In this document: positions 8,315 through 17,084 of the stretch, piece by piece
How the letters are laid out: each line of letters opens with the position of its first letter
Position numbering within the stretch: position 1 is the first letter of the stretch
Assembly (NCBI GenBank): GCA_934096075.1
Contig: CAKOLN010000001.1
Location: 1-64,000, forward strand
From: an uncultured Bacilli bacterium
Lineage (GTDB): Bacteria; Bacillota_I; Bacilli_A; RF39; UBA660
Direction of reading: 5' to 3'
DNA: 64,000 nt
The notes under the pieces: generated by a model
Databases searched by the model: none
The model's input: the letters and a program-made list of their open reading frames with translations, nothing else
Told to the model about the DNA's origin: nothing
Program-made: the position numbers and the translations under genes

Positions 8315-8750
8315 ATAAGAATTCCTTTAAGAGTTCTATTTCCTTTTCTCCAAATTTTTGTATATCTAATGCTAACTTAATAATATCTTTACTACTTTCT
8401 TTCTTATAGTTTTTAACCTTAGCCTCTATACCAATATTTCCCATAGTAAATCCTCTTATAAGAATACTAGCTATCTTAGAATCACTATTATCTTTACTTA
8501 CCTCAACCTTTATAGCGCTTGTACTTGTAATGCTAGCAAATATCTTACTATGTTTAGACTTAATCTTAAGTTTTTTCATTACTTTTTTAACTTCTTTGAA
8601 ATAATATTCATATCTTTGTAATTCTTCTTCTAATATAAATTTAATTTTATTATCTTTATCTTTTAATAATTTCAAAAGTTCTTTAGTACTATTAACTCCC
8701 ATATTAGTATTATCATATAAAAGTAGTATTAATTCATTATTTTCATTCAT
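8313..8750 (-). CDS. Hypothetical helical protein, possibly ferritin-like bundle
   Basis: Unrecognised protein of 145 aa from the ATG at 8750, which follows GGTGATAAAT. An ATG at 8762 lies upstream but without a site. It begins MNENNELILLLYDNTNMG and is rich in Lys, Glu, Ile and Leu with long amphipathic helices (about residues 18-80 and 110-145) around a short central segment with IASILIRGFTMGN. There is no signal peptide or membrane span. The helix-loop-helix layout recalls small ferritin-like or DUF2383-type bundles, but I cannot see metal-ligand motifs. It is convergent with the RloB gene. Confidence 0.6.
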   Translation of the reverse strand: MNENNELILLLYDNTNMGVNSTKELLKLLKDKDNKIKFILEEELQRYEYYFKEVKKVMKKLKIKSKHSKIFASITSTSAIKVEVSKDNSDSKIASILIRGFTMGNIGIEAKVKNYKKESSKDIIKLALDIQKFGEKEIELLKEFL

Positions 8751-8793
8751 ATTTATCACCATTTATATTATGAACGAAATGATTAAATATATT

Positions 8794-9180
8794 CTATAAA
8801 GTTATTATTTGTTTAGGTAAATATTTTTTAGTTAAGCTATTTTCTAATTCATCTAATTTTTCTAATCTTCTAAAGGCTCTAATTAATTCATTTATTTCAT
8901 TTATTTGTTCTTTAGTTGGATGATGTTTTCCTTTACTTATTTCAATTAACTTACAATTAATTTGATAATATATTTCATAATAATTCATTTCTATATAATT
9001 TAATAATCTATGAGCATCATTGGTTAAAACTGCGCCATTATCAATAGAGTTGCTTCCTCCATATTCCTTTTTTATACAATGATGAAAAGTGAATCTACTA
9101 TCTTTAGTTAAAGGAAAACCCATAAAACATGTATCTGTTAATTCATATAATCTTACCATTCTACTTGTCCTATGTTTCAT
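8794..9180 (-). CDS. HNH-type protein
   Basis: Small protein of 128 aa. The ATG at 9180 is chosen because AGGTGG precedes it. An upstream in-frame extension lacks a site. Residues about 30-60 carry FHHCIKKEYGGSNSIDNGAV, followed by LTNDAHRLLN, which matches the H..N..H pattern of compact HNH endonuclease-like proteins common in phage and Firmicutes genomes. The C-terminus is helical and charged. A metal-dependent nuclease role is likely by family, but target and partners are unknown. It could equally be a domesticated mobile-element protein. Confidence 0.6.
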   Translation of the reverse strand: MKHRTSRMVRLYELTDTCFMGFPLTKDSRFTFHHCIKKEYGGSNSIDNGAVLTNDAHRLLNYIEMNYYEIYYQINCKLIEISKGKHHPTKEQINEINELIRAFRRLEKLDELENSLTKKYLPKQIITL

Positions 9181-9259
9181 AAAACCACCTACTAATATTG
9201 TATCAAAAACCAATTGATTTGTGTACATACAAATGATAAAATTTATTTAGTGATGTATT

Positions 9260-9682
9260 ATGAAATTATATAAAAACCTATATAAATATTTTACTTTGTT
9301 ATTTATATTGATAACTTTTGTGGAATTTGTTATTTTTTTAATTAAAGAAAGTAATTATTACGGAATGTATTATATTTTTATTAATTTATTTATAATTTTT
9401 AATCTTATATTAACAAATATTAATTATAAAAAAGGAAATAAAAAAATAAGACTCAGTAAGAGTATTATTAATTTAATTGTATGTTGTTTTAATAATTTTT
9501 TTCTGCTAAATGTATTAAATAATATTTATAAATATGTTGATTTTTCAAAAAATTATATAGCTAGTATAAGTGTGTTTAAAATTATAAAATTTATTATTTT
9601 ATTAATTCTAGTTATTTTATGTATATTAGATCTTTATAAGATTGATATTTGTGATTATAAAGTCTATAATCATAATAAGTAA
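9260..9682 (+). CDS. Small integral membrane protein
   Basis: Hypothetical protein of 140 aa with four predicted membrane segments (about residues 10-30, 36-55, 70-90 and 105-128) separated by short Lys-rich loops. No family is recognised. The ribosome site (TAGTGATG) is weak. Its last 57 bp overlap the 3' end of the convergent gene at 9626-10126, so the tail KIDICDYKVYNHNK is encoded antisense to the other gene's C-terminus. This overlap makes one of the two stops suspect, or reflects genome compaction. Confidence 0.5.
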   Translation: MKLYKNLYKYFTLLFILITFVEFVIFLIKESNYYGMYYIFINLFIIFNLILTNINYKKGNKKIRLSKSIINLIVCCFNNFFLLNVLNNIYKYVDFSKNYIASISVFKIIKFIILLILVILCILDLYKIDICDYKVYNHNK

Positions 9683-10126
9683 TATTATCAAAGTTAAATA
9701 CTTTGGTATTTTTTTTGACCATTTATCTGTTATAGGTTTTAAGTATTTATATATAAGTATTATTCCTATACTCCAAAATAGTGAAACTTCCAAACTAATA
9801 TAGTTGTTTAAACTTAATGGAAGTTTAGAATAGTTCCATAATTCTTTATGATAAAGTATTTTAATTAATTCGCCACCAAATAATTCTAAAAATGTAATTA
9901 TTATAAATGAGGAAAAGAGCATAATTATATATTTTTTTAAATTGGGTTTAATAAATCTAAATTTATCAAATAAACTAAATAGAAGCATAATGGTTATACC
10001 ATAAATTGGGGTATATGGTCCATACATAAATCCACTATTTAAGGAATTTCCTAATAATAAAGAAACTATTATTTCAAATAAATATCCTAATATTGAATAT
10101 ATAATAAAACTATTAAAAATATACAT
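9626..10126 (-). CDS. Putative ABC-transporter-permease-like membrane protein (CmpB family, PF06541)
   Basis: Membrane protein of 166 aa in the ABC_trans_CmpB family. An N-terminal helix with SILGYLFEIIVSLLLG is followed by the signature SGFMYGPYTPIYG, then three or four more hydrophobic segments. The start at 10126 (MYIFNSF) follows GGTGAAATT and is preferred to an ATG 45 nt upstream. The same family appears as the C-terminal half of the 32203-33708 protein. Function is unknown despite the family name. It overlaps the convergent 9260-9682 gene by 57 bp. Confidence 0.65.
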   Translation of the reverse strand: MYIFNSFIIYSILGYLFEIIVSLLLGNSLNSGFMYGPYTPIYGITIMLLFSLFDKFRFIKPNLKKYIIMLFSSFIIITFLELFGGELIKILYHKELWNYSKLPLSLNNYISLEVSLFWSIGIILIYKYLKPITDKWSKKIPKYLTLIILLIMIIDFIITNINLIKI

Positions 10127-10224
10127 AATTTCACCATTTATATTATGTGAAAGATTGATGTAATTATTCATAAAGTATTGTAATTTAAATGAAATTATTA
10201 TAAAATTACTTTAGGAGGGTAATT

Positions 10225-10665
10225 ATGAAGAAGTTTTTATCAAAATATGGAGTAGTTTTGGGAGTAGTACTTTTATTAGGACTATTTGTAGGATTAAGTT
10301 TTTTAATTAAGGAAGATCCAACTAAAGAAATGAGTTCAGATATACAAAATTGGTTGACTGATACTGCTAGTGATAAATATGTTGTTACTGTTATAGCACA
10401 AACAACTTGTAGTCATTGTATTAATTTTAAACCTGTTATGAATAAAGCTAATAATAAGAATGATTTTACATTATATTGGTTTGAAGCTGATGAATTAACT
10501 AATAATGATTATAATACTCTTAAAGGTACTTATGAATTAGATGGATATTCAGGAACTCCATATACATTTATAACTAAGAATGGTGAAGTATTAGCTCATC
10601 TTTCTGGTGAAAGAGACTATGATGCATTAATTGAGTTCTTACAAGAAAATAATGTTATTGAATAA
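10225..10665 (+). CDS. Membrane-anchored thioredoxin-like protein
   Basis: Thioredoxin-fold protein of 146 aa facing outside the cell: one N-terminal membrane anchor (about residues 8-27), then a soluble domain with the redox motif CSHC (Cys 62, Cys 65) in VIAQTTCSHCINFKP and the cis-proline region GYSGTPYTFI, ending near residue 146. Such proteins reduce or form disulfides on exported proteins. The intervening segment is shorter than in classical thioredoxins. It has a strong site (GGAGGG) before the ATG. It probably leads the cluster to 13780. The redox direction cannot be told from sequence. Confidence 0.8.
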   Translation: MKKFLSKYGVVLGVVLLLGLFVGLSFLIKEDPTKEMSSDIQNWLTDTASDKYVVTVIAQTTCSHCINFKPVMNKANNKNDFTLYWFEADELTNNDYNTLKGTYELDGYSGTPYTFITKNGEVLAHLSGERDYDALIEFLQENNVIE

Positions 10666-10695
10666 GTTAATGAATTTCATTAACTTATTTCTTTA
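10661..10695 (+). terminator. Terminator-like hairpin at the end of the thioredoxin gene
   Basis: AATAAGTTAATG (10661-10672) and CATTAACTTATT (10678-10689) form a perfect 12-bp stem overlapping the stop codon. Only a short T-rich stretch follows, so it may attenuate rather than end transcription before the gene at 10705. Confidence 0.5.
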
Positions 10696-10704
10696 GGTGA
10701 TGAT

Positions 10705-11757
10705 ATGAAAAATATAAAATATACATTTGGAATATTAATAATTATTGTTCTAATTAAATATTTTACAAGTAATTATAGTATTAATTATGTTATTAAAAAT
10801 TATAAAGTAAATGAAAAAGTAAGAGATAATTATACATATATAGATGTTAATGTAGATAAGGATTCTTATAGTTTTAAATATGATTTAAAAAGAGGTTTAA
10901 GTAAAAAAAGAGTTAAAGATATAAATATAATAGAAAAAGATAATGCAACTTGTATTAAACCTGTGATTAAAGGATTTGAAACTTATTATATTTGTAAAAA
11001 AGATGGGGAATTAGTAACTGAAAATACTTTAAGAACTTTAGAAGATATTAAATTTAGTGAAGATATTAAATATAATAAATATTTAAATGAAAATGAATAT
11101 CTATATATATGGAAATATGATGGATTTTATACTTTTAATAGTGAAATGGGTACATTAAATTTATTAAGTACTGATAGATATTCTAATGATTTAATGTCTA
11201 CTTTTGATAAATACTTACTAATACCAGTATATGATAAAGAATATATGTTTAGTAATTTTTATCTAATAGATATGGAAACAGGTAAATATAAAACAATTAA
11301 AACAAACTTATCTATACATTATGACAGTTATTATGCTGGTACCCATAAAAATAAAATATATTTATTTGATAATAAAAGTAACAAACTATATGAAATAAAT
11401 TATAAAAAGTTAACTATTAAATCTGTTGGAGATGAATTTAAAGGTTACATTAAATATGAAAATAATAGAAAGAAAACAGCAAAATTAAGTGAATATACTA
11501 AAGAAAAAATTACTTACTTTGAAACTAAAGAAGAATTAATTAAAGTAGATAAAAATAAATTTAGTTATGATAATAAAACATGGATCAAATACTTTAATGA
11601 AGAAGATATAAAAGTAATAAAAGTATATAATGACTCAATATACTTTATATATCAAGATAATTTATATAAGTATTCTAATTCTAAAGTAAATCTAATAATA
11701 CATTATTTTGAATATAATTTTAATAAAAATGATATAACTTATATATACAATAAATAA
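10705..11757 (+). CDS. Membrane-anchored extracellular hypothetical protein
   Basis: Hypothetical protein of 350 aa. An N-terminal hydrophobic anchor (IKYTFGILIIIVLIKYFTS) precedes a Lys/Asn/Tyr-rich extracellular domain with repeated strands such as YLYIWKYDGFYTFN, YLLIPVYDKEYMF and KIYLFDNKSNKLYEIN, which suggests a beta-propeller-like fold. Two Cys (in ATCIKP and YYICKK) could form a disulfide, which fits the thioredoxin-like protein encoded just upstream. A GGTGATGAT site precedes the ATG. It resembles in layout the anchored protein at 53879-54784. No catalytic motif is seen. Confidence 0.6.
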   Translation: MKNIKYTFGILIIIVLIKYFTSNYSINYVIKNYKVNEKVRDNYTYIDVNVDKDSYSFKYDLKRGLSKKRVKDINIIEKDNATCIKPVIKGFETYYICKKDGELVTENTLRTLEDIKFSEDIKYNKYLNENEYLYIWKYDGFYTFNSEMGTLNLLSTDRYSNDLMSTFDKYLLIPVYDKEYMFSNFYLIDMETGKYKTIKTNLSIHYDSYYAGTHKNKIYLFDNKSNKLYEINYKKLTIKSVGDEFKGYIKYENNRKKTAKLSEYTKEKITYFETKEELIKVDKNKFSYDNKTWIKYFNEEDIKVIKVYNDSIYFIYQDNLYKYSNSKVNLIIHYFEYNFNKNDITYIYNK

Positions 11758-11797
11758 CACATTTAGGTAAATATCATATATTATGATAGGTGATGTT

Positions 11798-12121
11798 ATG
11801 AATGATTTTAGAAAAGTTTTAGATACCCCTTATTATACTTATTATACTGTTGAACAGGGAGATACTTTATATCAAATTAGTAAAAAATTTAATGTTAATC
11901 CTAAATTAGTAGCTGAACTAAATGGACTTAAATTAGATGAATATATTTATCCTAAACAAACATTAATAATACCTAAAAAGGGAATTCAATACTATATAAC
12001 TAAGGATGATGATACGTTGAAAACAGTATCAAATATATTTAATGCAAAAGAAACAGATATAGTAAATCAAAATAAAAGTATATATTTACTACCAGGACAA
12101 ATGATATTTTATAGAGAATAG
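11798..12121 (+). CDS. Two-LysM-domain protein
   Basis: Protein of 107 aa made almost entirely of two LysM modules: the first at about residues 15-59 (YYTVEQGDTLYQISKKF...LIIP), the second, more divergent, at about 64-105 (YYITKDDDTLKTVSNIF...LLPG). LysM binds N-acetylglucosamine in peptidoglycan. The start at 11798 follows GGTGATGTT. An ATG-like start 15 nt upstream has no site. There is no signal peptide, so it is either cytoplasmic or, as with SafA-type spore-coat proteins, loaded onto peptidoglycan from the mother cell. That second reading is inference from the spore-forming context. Confidence 0.75.
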   Translation: MNDFRKVLDTPYYTYYTVEQGDTLYQISKKFNVNPKLVAELNGLKLDEYIYPKQTLIIPKKGIQYYITKDDDTLKTVSNIFNAKETDIVNQNKSIYLLPGQMIFYRE

Positions 12122-12178
12122 ATTATTGTAATTTATTCTTTTTTTTTGTATAATGATTTTAGAATAGGAAGGGTACTT

Positions 12179-13780
12179 ATGATAATAAAAAAACCTTATG
12201 CTTTTATGATAAAGCATTTTAGATTAATACATTTAATTTTATCTATTTTACTATTATTTTTAGTTTATAAAACTAATTCAATTTTTACATTTTTTAGTGA
12301 TTATGCTAAAAATGGATATTATGCTTATTCAATAAATTTAGTAGCTAGTTATATTAATATGTATATGTTTTTTGCTATTATTGGAATAATATTGATATCA
12401 AGCTTTATGTATTTATTGATGAGATGGAAGAAAAAAAGTAGGACATTTTATATCTCAATTATAGTATTTTATTTAGTTTTGTTCTTTGGATTAATATTCT
12501 ATTTTAATTTATTTAATACTATTCTTAATAAAGCGTTAGATATTAAAACTGTAAGAGCTTATAGAGATATAGTAGCATTGCTTTATTTACCTCAGTACTT
12601 TTTTCTAATTTATTCTATCATACGTGCAATTGGGTTTGATATAAAAAAATTTGATTTTAAAAAAGATTTAGAAGATTTAGACATTAGTGAAGAAGATGCT
12701 GAAGAAATAGAAGTTACTTTTGGTAAAAATGCTTATAAATATAAGAGAAAAGCTAGGAGAACATTTAGAGAGTTTAAATATTATGTATTAGAAAATAAAT
12801 TTTTCTTTAGTATTATATGTGGTGGAGCGATGTTAGTTTTGATATTGGTTGTCTTTATAGGAATTAATAGAAAGCAAAATTATAAAGAAAGTCAGTTTTT
12901 TAGTGTAAATGGTGTAGTTTTTAAAGTTAAAGAAAGTTTTATTACGAGTATTGATTATAAGGGAAATATAATTAATGAAGATAAAAAATATTTTATTATT
13001 AAAGTATCTATGGAAAATACAAATATTGGTAAAGTAAATCTTGATACAAAGAGTTTACAGTTAGTATTAGGAGACAATTATTACTATCCAACTTATTCTA
13101 AAAATGATTATTTTATAGATCTGGGTGAAGGTTATAATAGAAACACTTTATACTCTGGAGATGTAAAAGAGTACTTGTTGGTGTATGAGATACCATATAA
13201 TAGTAAGATAACAAATTCTTTATTTAGGATGATGGGTAGTGTAAATGTTATAAGGGGAGAAATACAAGCTAGTACAATGAATGTTAAATTGAGTCCAAAA
13301 GAATATTTAACCATTTCTAATGTAGAAAATTATGATGTTGGTGAAGCAATAAGTTTAGAAGAATCAACTATGAATAATAGTGAATTTATGATTAAAAGTT
13401 ATCAAATTGGTGATGAATTTATAGAAAATTATGAATATTGTTTAGATAAATGTTATGAAGGTAGAAAAATAGTAAAGGCAGATACTTTAGGAAGAGGTAG
13501 ACGAGTAATTTTAAAATTAGATGTTAGTACTGATATTGATGAAGAACTTTATATTAATAAATATTTAGATAATAATGCTAATTTTATAAGTTTGTTTAGT
13601 TCTATTGTGTATAAAATTGATGGTGAAACTAAAATTGGAAGTTTTAAAGTTAAAGATTTAGGTAAAATAAATACCAATAATGTTTATTTAGAAATAGATG
13701 AAGAAATAGAAAAAGCATCTACTATAAGATTAAATATTAGTGTTAGAGATAAAAAATATTCTGTAAATTTAAAAAAATAG
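12179..13780 (+). CDS. Polytopic membrane protein with extracellular C-terminal domain
   Basis: Unrecognised 533-aa protein. The ATG at 12179 follows GGAAGGGT. A TATAAT box lies at 12149-12154. About five membrane segments are visible: residues near 20-38, 55-80, 88-110, 135-155 and 215-235, with an acidic cytoplasmic loop (FKKDLEDLDISEEDAEEIE) before the last. The C-terminal 290 residues are predicted outside and beta-rich, with two Cys in YCLDKCYEG. The layout suggests a sensor or envelope-stress protein, but no named domain is visible. Confidence 0.6.
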   Translation: MIIKKPYAFMIKHFRLIHLILSILLLFLVYKTNSIFTFFSDYAKNGYYAYSINLVASYINMYMFFAIIGIILISSFMYLLMRWKKKSRTFYISIIVFYLVLFFGLIFYFNLFNTILNKALDIKTVRAYRDIVALLYLPQYFFLIYSIIRAIGFDIKKFDFKKDLEDLDISEEDAEEIEVTFGKNAYKYKRKARRTFREFKYYVLENKFFFSIICGGAMLVLILVVFIGINRKQNYKESQFFSVNGVVFKVKESFITSIDYKGNIINEDKKYFIIKVSMENTNIGKVNLDTKSLQLVLGDNYYYPTYSKNDYFIDLGEGYNRNTLYSGDVKEYLLVYEIPYNSKITNSLFRMMGSVNVIRGEIQASTMNVKLSPKEYLTISNVENYDVGEAISLEESTMNNSEFMIKSYQIGDEFIENYEYCLDKCYEGRKIVKADTLGRGRRVILKLDVSTDIDEELYINKYLDNNANFISLFSSIVYKIDGETKIGSFKVKDLGKINTNNVYLEIDEEIEKASTIRLNISVRDKKYSVNLKK

Positions 13781-13835
13781 TGATTTTATCTTTTCAAGTA
13801 ACATATTATTTGGTATAATGTTGTTACTTGGAAGT

Positions 13836-13910
13836 GGTTCCGTAGCCAAGAGGCTAAGGCATCGGACTGCAACTCCGCGATCGTCGGTTCGACTCCGACC
13901 GGAACCTCCA
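13836..13910 (+). tRNA. tRNA-Cys (GCA)
   Basis: Full cloverleaf: acceptor GGTTCCG pairs with CGGAACC, D-arm GCC/GGC, anticodon loop CTGCAAC with anticodon GCA, T-arm GTCGG-TTCGACT-CCGAC, discriminator T and an encoded CCA (13908-13910). A TATAAT box (13814-13819) lies 16 nt upstream, and a terminator follows at 13921, so it is transcribed alone. Confidence 0.96.
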
Positions 13911-13920
13911 GATGATATTT

Positions 13921-13947
13921 AACTCAAACTATAAAAGTTTGAGTTTT
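13921..13947 (+). terminator. Terminator of tRNA-Cys
   Basis: AACTCAAACT / AGTTTGAGTT 10-bp stem with loop ATAAA, followed by TTATA, 11 nt after the tRNA. Confidence 0.75.
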
Positions 13948-14060
13948 ATAATAAAATAAAGATATAAAATTAGATTATTATGTTATTAGCGTTTACGTTT
14001 GTGAGTTTTATATAAATTCATTTGTTATGTTTCAATAAATTAATATAAGGGGGTGACAAA

Positions 14061-14771
14061 ATGAAGGATTATATAACTATTTCAAATGATTATTTTGAAA
14101 TGATTATACCATCATCATTAAAAAAATATGGAGAAGAAGTTTTAAATTATTCAACTAGTAAAATAATAGAATTTTTATCTTTTTTTAAGAAACAAGGTTA
14201 TGAAAAAATAAAATGTGCTTTTCTATTAGATTATAATGATTTTATTACCAGAATTAAACAAGTATCTACTCCTAATACGCCATTACCTCCTAAGTGGGCT
14301 ACAGGATGTTTCTATGGTGGAGAAATACAAATATTACTTGATAGAAATAATCCTTATTTAAGATTCAATACACTTGCTCATGAAAGCTTTCATTTGTTAT
14401 TTTCTAAATTTATTTATGAAAAGAAATATATTAATAGAATTATATGGCTTGATGAATCGCTTGCTATTAATTTTGATGGTACAACAGAAAAATTAATTGA
14501 AAGTAATACATTTAAAAAAAATATTATCAAATTATTAAATAATCAAAAATTACCTAAGATGAATGAATTATCTTTTTCAAAAGGAAATATTATAACAGAA
14601 GATTATAATGGATATGATTTGTTTAAAATTGTTGGTAGATATTTAATAGAAACAAAACAAAGAGATGAATTATTTAATTATATAAATGATAATCAAAAAG
14701 TCATAAATGATGGTGAGAAAATTCTTGTTGAAAGTTTAGATTATTTTGTAAAAAAATATAGCTTAAAATAA
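14061..14771 (+). CDS. Putative zinc metallopeptidase (gluzincin, peptidase MA-like)
   Basis: Protein of 236 aa with a zinc-protease core: HESFH (His 107, Glu 108, His 111) followed 21 residues later by WLDESLA (Glu 132 as third zinc ligand), the HExxH...E spacing of gluzincins in the peptidase-MA-like group. No signal peptide or membrane span is visible, so it appears cytoplasmic. The start follows a strong AAGGGGGTGA site. It is monocistronic, flanked by the tRNA terminator and a bidirectional terminator. The substrate is unknown. A second HExxH protein is encoded at 20539-21720, of a different architecture. Confidence 0.7.
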   Translation: MKDYITISNDYFEMIIPSSLKKYGEEVLNYSTSKIIEFLSFFKKQGYEKIKCAFLLDYNDFITRIKQVSTPNTPLPPKWATGCFYGGEIQILLDRNNPYLRFNTLAHESFHLLFSKFIYEKKYINRIIWLDESLAINFDGTTEKLIESNTFKKNIIKLLNNQKLPKMNELSFSKGNIITEDYNGYDLFKIVGRYLIETKQRDELFNYINDNQKVINDGEKILVESLDYFVKKYSLK

Positions 14772-14810
14772 AAGTTATATTTTTCATATTTAGTCTATAT
14801 AAATAAAATT

Positions 14811-14832
14811 ACTCCTAAAATTAGGAGTTTCT
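14811..14832. terminator. Bidirectional terminator between the peptidase gene and the ger operon
   Basis: Perfect dyad ACTCCTAA-AA-TTAGGAGT (14811-14828) lies between convergent stops, with T-rich stretches on the plus side and A-rich on the minus side. Confidence 0.65.
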
Positions 14833-14838
14833 ATTTTA

Positions 14839-15930
14839 TTATATTTTTCTTTTTCGAAATGTGAGTATTAAAATAGTTATTAACAAATAACTTATGCTTA
14901 TTGGTAATATTAAGTAAGCATATTTTATTTTTAATTTAGTTAAATATGTTTCATATGGTAAAGTCATTATAGTTATAAATACAAAGGATAGAATAAGTAA
15001 TATAAATAATATTTTTTTAACTTTTTTATTTGAGAAAAGATGATTAACTAAATATTTAATAAATAATAAGCTATAACCACATGTATAAGACATAAATAGA
15101 ACGAGTACTAAGATATTTAGATTTTCTAGGTTATCTAAGAAACTAAATACATTCATAGTTTTTAGCACTGCATATGAAGGATAGTTATAAAGTGAAGCAA
15201 TGTTATAACCTAATACTCCTAAGATAGTTATAGAGATGATACTACTTGATATAAAAGATATTATGTAAGATAGTGTTAGTTTTTTTGTTAACTTTGTATT
15301 ATCTACTATATTATTTTTAGGTATTAATAAAAGTAGAAATAATGGTAACATATAAACTAATATATATGTTATGGATGATTTACTAAGTATATTAAAAGTA
15401 TTGTTAAGTAGTGGTTTAAAGTTACTTAAGTCTATATCTTGCGCAAGTGTAAAAGCATTTGTAAGATACATTATAAGTCCTATTGCTAGAGAAATAACAG
15501 CTATTCTAGAAGATGTTCCCACATCAAAACATGAAAAATATATTATTTGAGTTACTAGAATAATTGGTATTACATAGTCAGGACTTTCTGTTAAAAATTC
15601 ACTTGATATAAATGTACTTATTCTAAAAAATATTATACTTAGAAATGCAAATGTTAAAATTAAAATTAATATATTAAGTAGTTTAGCTAGTGGTTTAGGA
15701 AAAGCATAGTCTATTTTTTCAAATAGATTCTTGTCTGGTAAATAGTTAAATAATTTAAAGAAAATAAATAATAATATAAAACCTAGTATAAAACTTATTC
15801 CTAAACTAATAATTAAACTTGTTTTTGTTTCAGTGATTAGATAAGGTATTAATATACCTAGTAATGTGGAATTTATTAATAAAATAAGCATTATAGAGAA
15901 AGTAATACTATTTAACTTATATTTATTCAT
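14839..15930 (-). CDS. gerAB: Spore germination permease, GerAB/GerB family
   Basis: Integral membrane protein of 363 aa with about ten hydrophobic segments, the size and layout of the endospore germination permease family (Spore_permease, APC superfamily). It is the germinant-binding permease subunit of GerA-type receptors in the inner spore membrane. It is the third gene of an operon read from 18526 to 14839. Its ATG overlaps the last base of the gerAC stop (TAATG), with GGAGGAAG upstream. No residue-level germinant specificity can be read from the sequence. Confidence 0.9.
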   Translation of the reverse strand: MNKYKLNSITFSIMLILLINSTLLGILIPYLITETKTSLIISLGISFILGFILLFIFFKLFNYLPDKNLFEKIDYAFPKPLAKLLNILILILTFAFLSIIFFRISTFISSEFLTESPDYVIPIILVTQIIYFSCFDVGTSSRIAVISLAIGLIMYLTNAFTLAQDIDLSNFKPLLNNTFNILSKSSITYILVYMLPLFLLLLIPKNNIVDNTKLTKKLTLSYIISFISSSIISITILGVLGYNIASLYNYPSYAVLKTMNVFSFLDNLENLNILVLVLFMSYTCGYSLLFIKYLVNHLFSNKKVKKILFILLILSFVFITIMTLPYETYLTKLKIKYAYLILPISISYLLITILILTFRKRKI

Positions 15931-17084
15931 TATACTTCCTCCTTTAAATTACCTTGTTTATATATATTTACTTCGACTTTATAGTCAAAATTTAATTTGT
16001 TTAATCCTTCTTTATTCCAATTATTTTTGTCAAAATTAAAATATTTTGGATTACTTTTATAAATATAGTTACCTAAACCTATAAAGTCAGAATTATTTTC
16101 TTTAGATTTACTTATTACTTTTTTATAATAATTTTCTATTGTATCTTCAACTTTATTACTTATTTTGTCTAAAGTTTTTTTATTGTTAAATTGTTCGTTA
16201 CAACCATAGTAGACTAATTCTGCTTCTATATCACTTGATATTATAATTTTATCTTCTTTAAGTTTATCTTTAAGTTTAGTCTTGCTTGTTAAAGTTTCTA
16301 CTGTATAATAGCCACCTTCACATTCTGTAGTAATAGTAGCATTTTTAATATTATTATTTATAAAATTATAACCAAACATTTCATCATCAGTTAAATGAAT
16401 TATTTCTTTTTTGTCATTTATAAATACTAAATCTTTTAATTCTATATAACTAGGTGTATTACTATTTTCTAAGTTATCTATATTTTGACTATCTTTTGTA
16501 CTTCCATTTAAAACTATATTTGGAATTAAAATATCTTTTCCATTTTCTAGGTAATCACTTAGAAATTTTTTTATAGTAAGAGAATAAGATAAGCCATATC
16601 TTAATTCACTTAAACTAACAATATTATATAAATTAGTTGCTGGGTTTATTTCAAATTCACTTAATGAAGATAAGATATCTATAGGATCATTTTCTGTACA
16701 TGTTACAACTATAAAGTTCATTGATAGTCTAGTATCTCTAGATAAGAAATCCATTATTTCATTTAAATCTTCAGTTAAAATTGATTTATCTAATATTACA
16801 TATTTTACATCGGCTAAAAAGAATATCTTAGAACTTTTTAAATTCAAACTTCTAGCGGCGTCAAATATAGTTTTACCTTTACCTGAGACTATTGTTATTG
16901 GACTTTCTTCTACACCGTTTTTACCTGATTCCATTATGTTTACTAATTGTAAGTCTAGTTCATATTCATTTTCAACTTTTTTTATTCCAAATGCAGTTAT
17001 AATACCTAGTTCATTGAGTTCTCTATAATTTGATGAACAACCTGTTAGTAATAATAAACTTAAAATTAATAATAATTTTTTCAT
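15930..17084 (-). CDS. gerAC: Spore germination lipoprotein, GerAC family
   Basis: Lipoprotein of 384 aa with signal peptide and lipobox LLTGC (Cys about 16), followed by the family opening RELNELGIITAFGI (usually NWWDxKELxxxxxVxAxGID). It is the lipid-anchored subunit of the GerA receptor. The middle and C-terminal domains are of normal length. The gene overlaps gerAA by 4 bp and gerAB by 1 bp, so translation is coupled. In the spore it would depend on diacylglyceryl transfer to the lipobox Cys. Confidence 0.9.
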   Translation of the reverse strand: MKKLLLILSLLLLTGCSSNYRELNELGIITAFGIKKVENEYELDLQLVNIMESGKNGVEESPITIVSGKGKTIFDAARSLNLKSSKIFFLADVKYVILDKSILTEDLNEIMDFLSRDTRLSMNFIVVTCTENDPIDILSSLSEFEINPATNLYNIVSLSELRYGLSYSLTIKKFLSDYLENGKDILIPNIVLNGSTKDSQNIDNLENSNTPSYIELKDLVFINDKKEIIHLTDDEMFGYNFINNNIKNATITTECEGGYYTVETLTSKTKLKDKLKEDKIIISSDIEAELVYYGCNEQFNNKKTLDKISNKVEDTIENYYKKVISKSKENNSDFIGLGNYIYKSNPKYFNFDKNNWNKEGLNKLNFDYKVEVNIYKQGNLKEEV

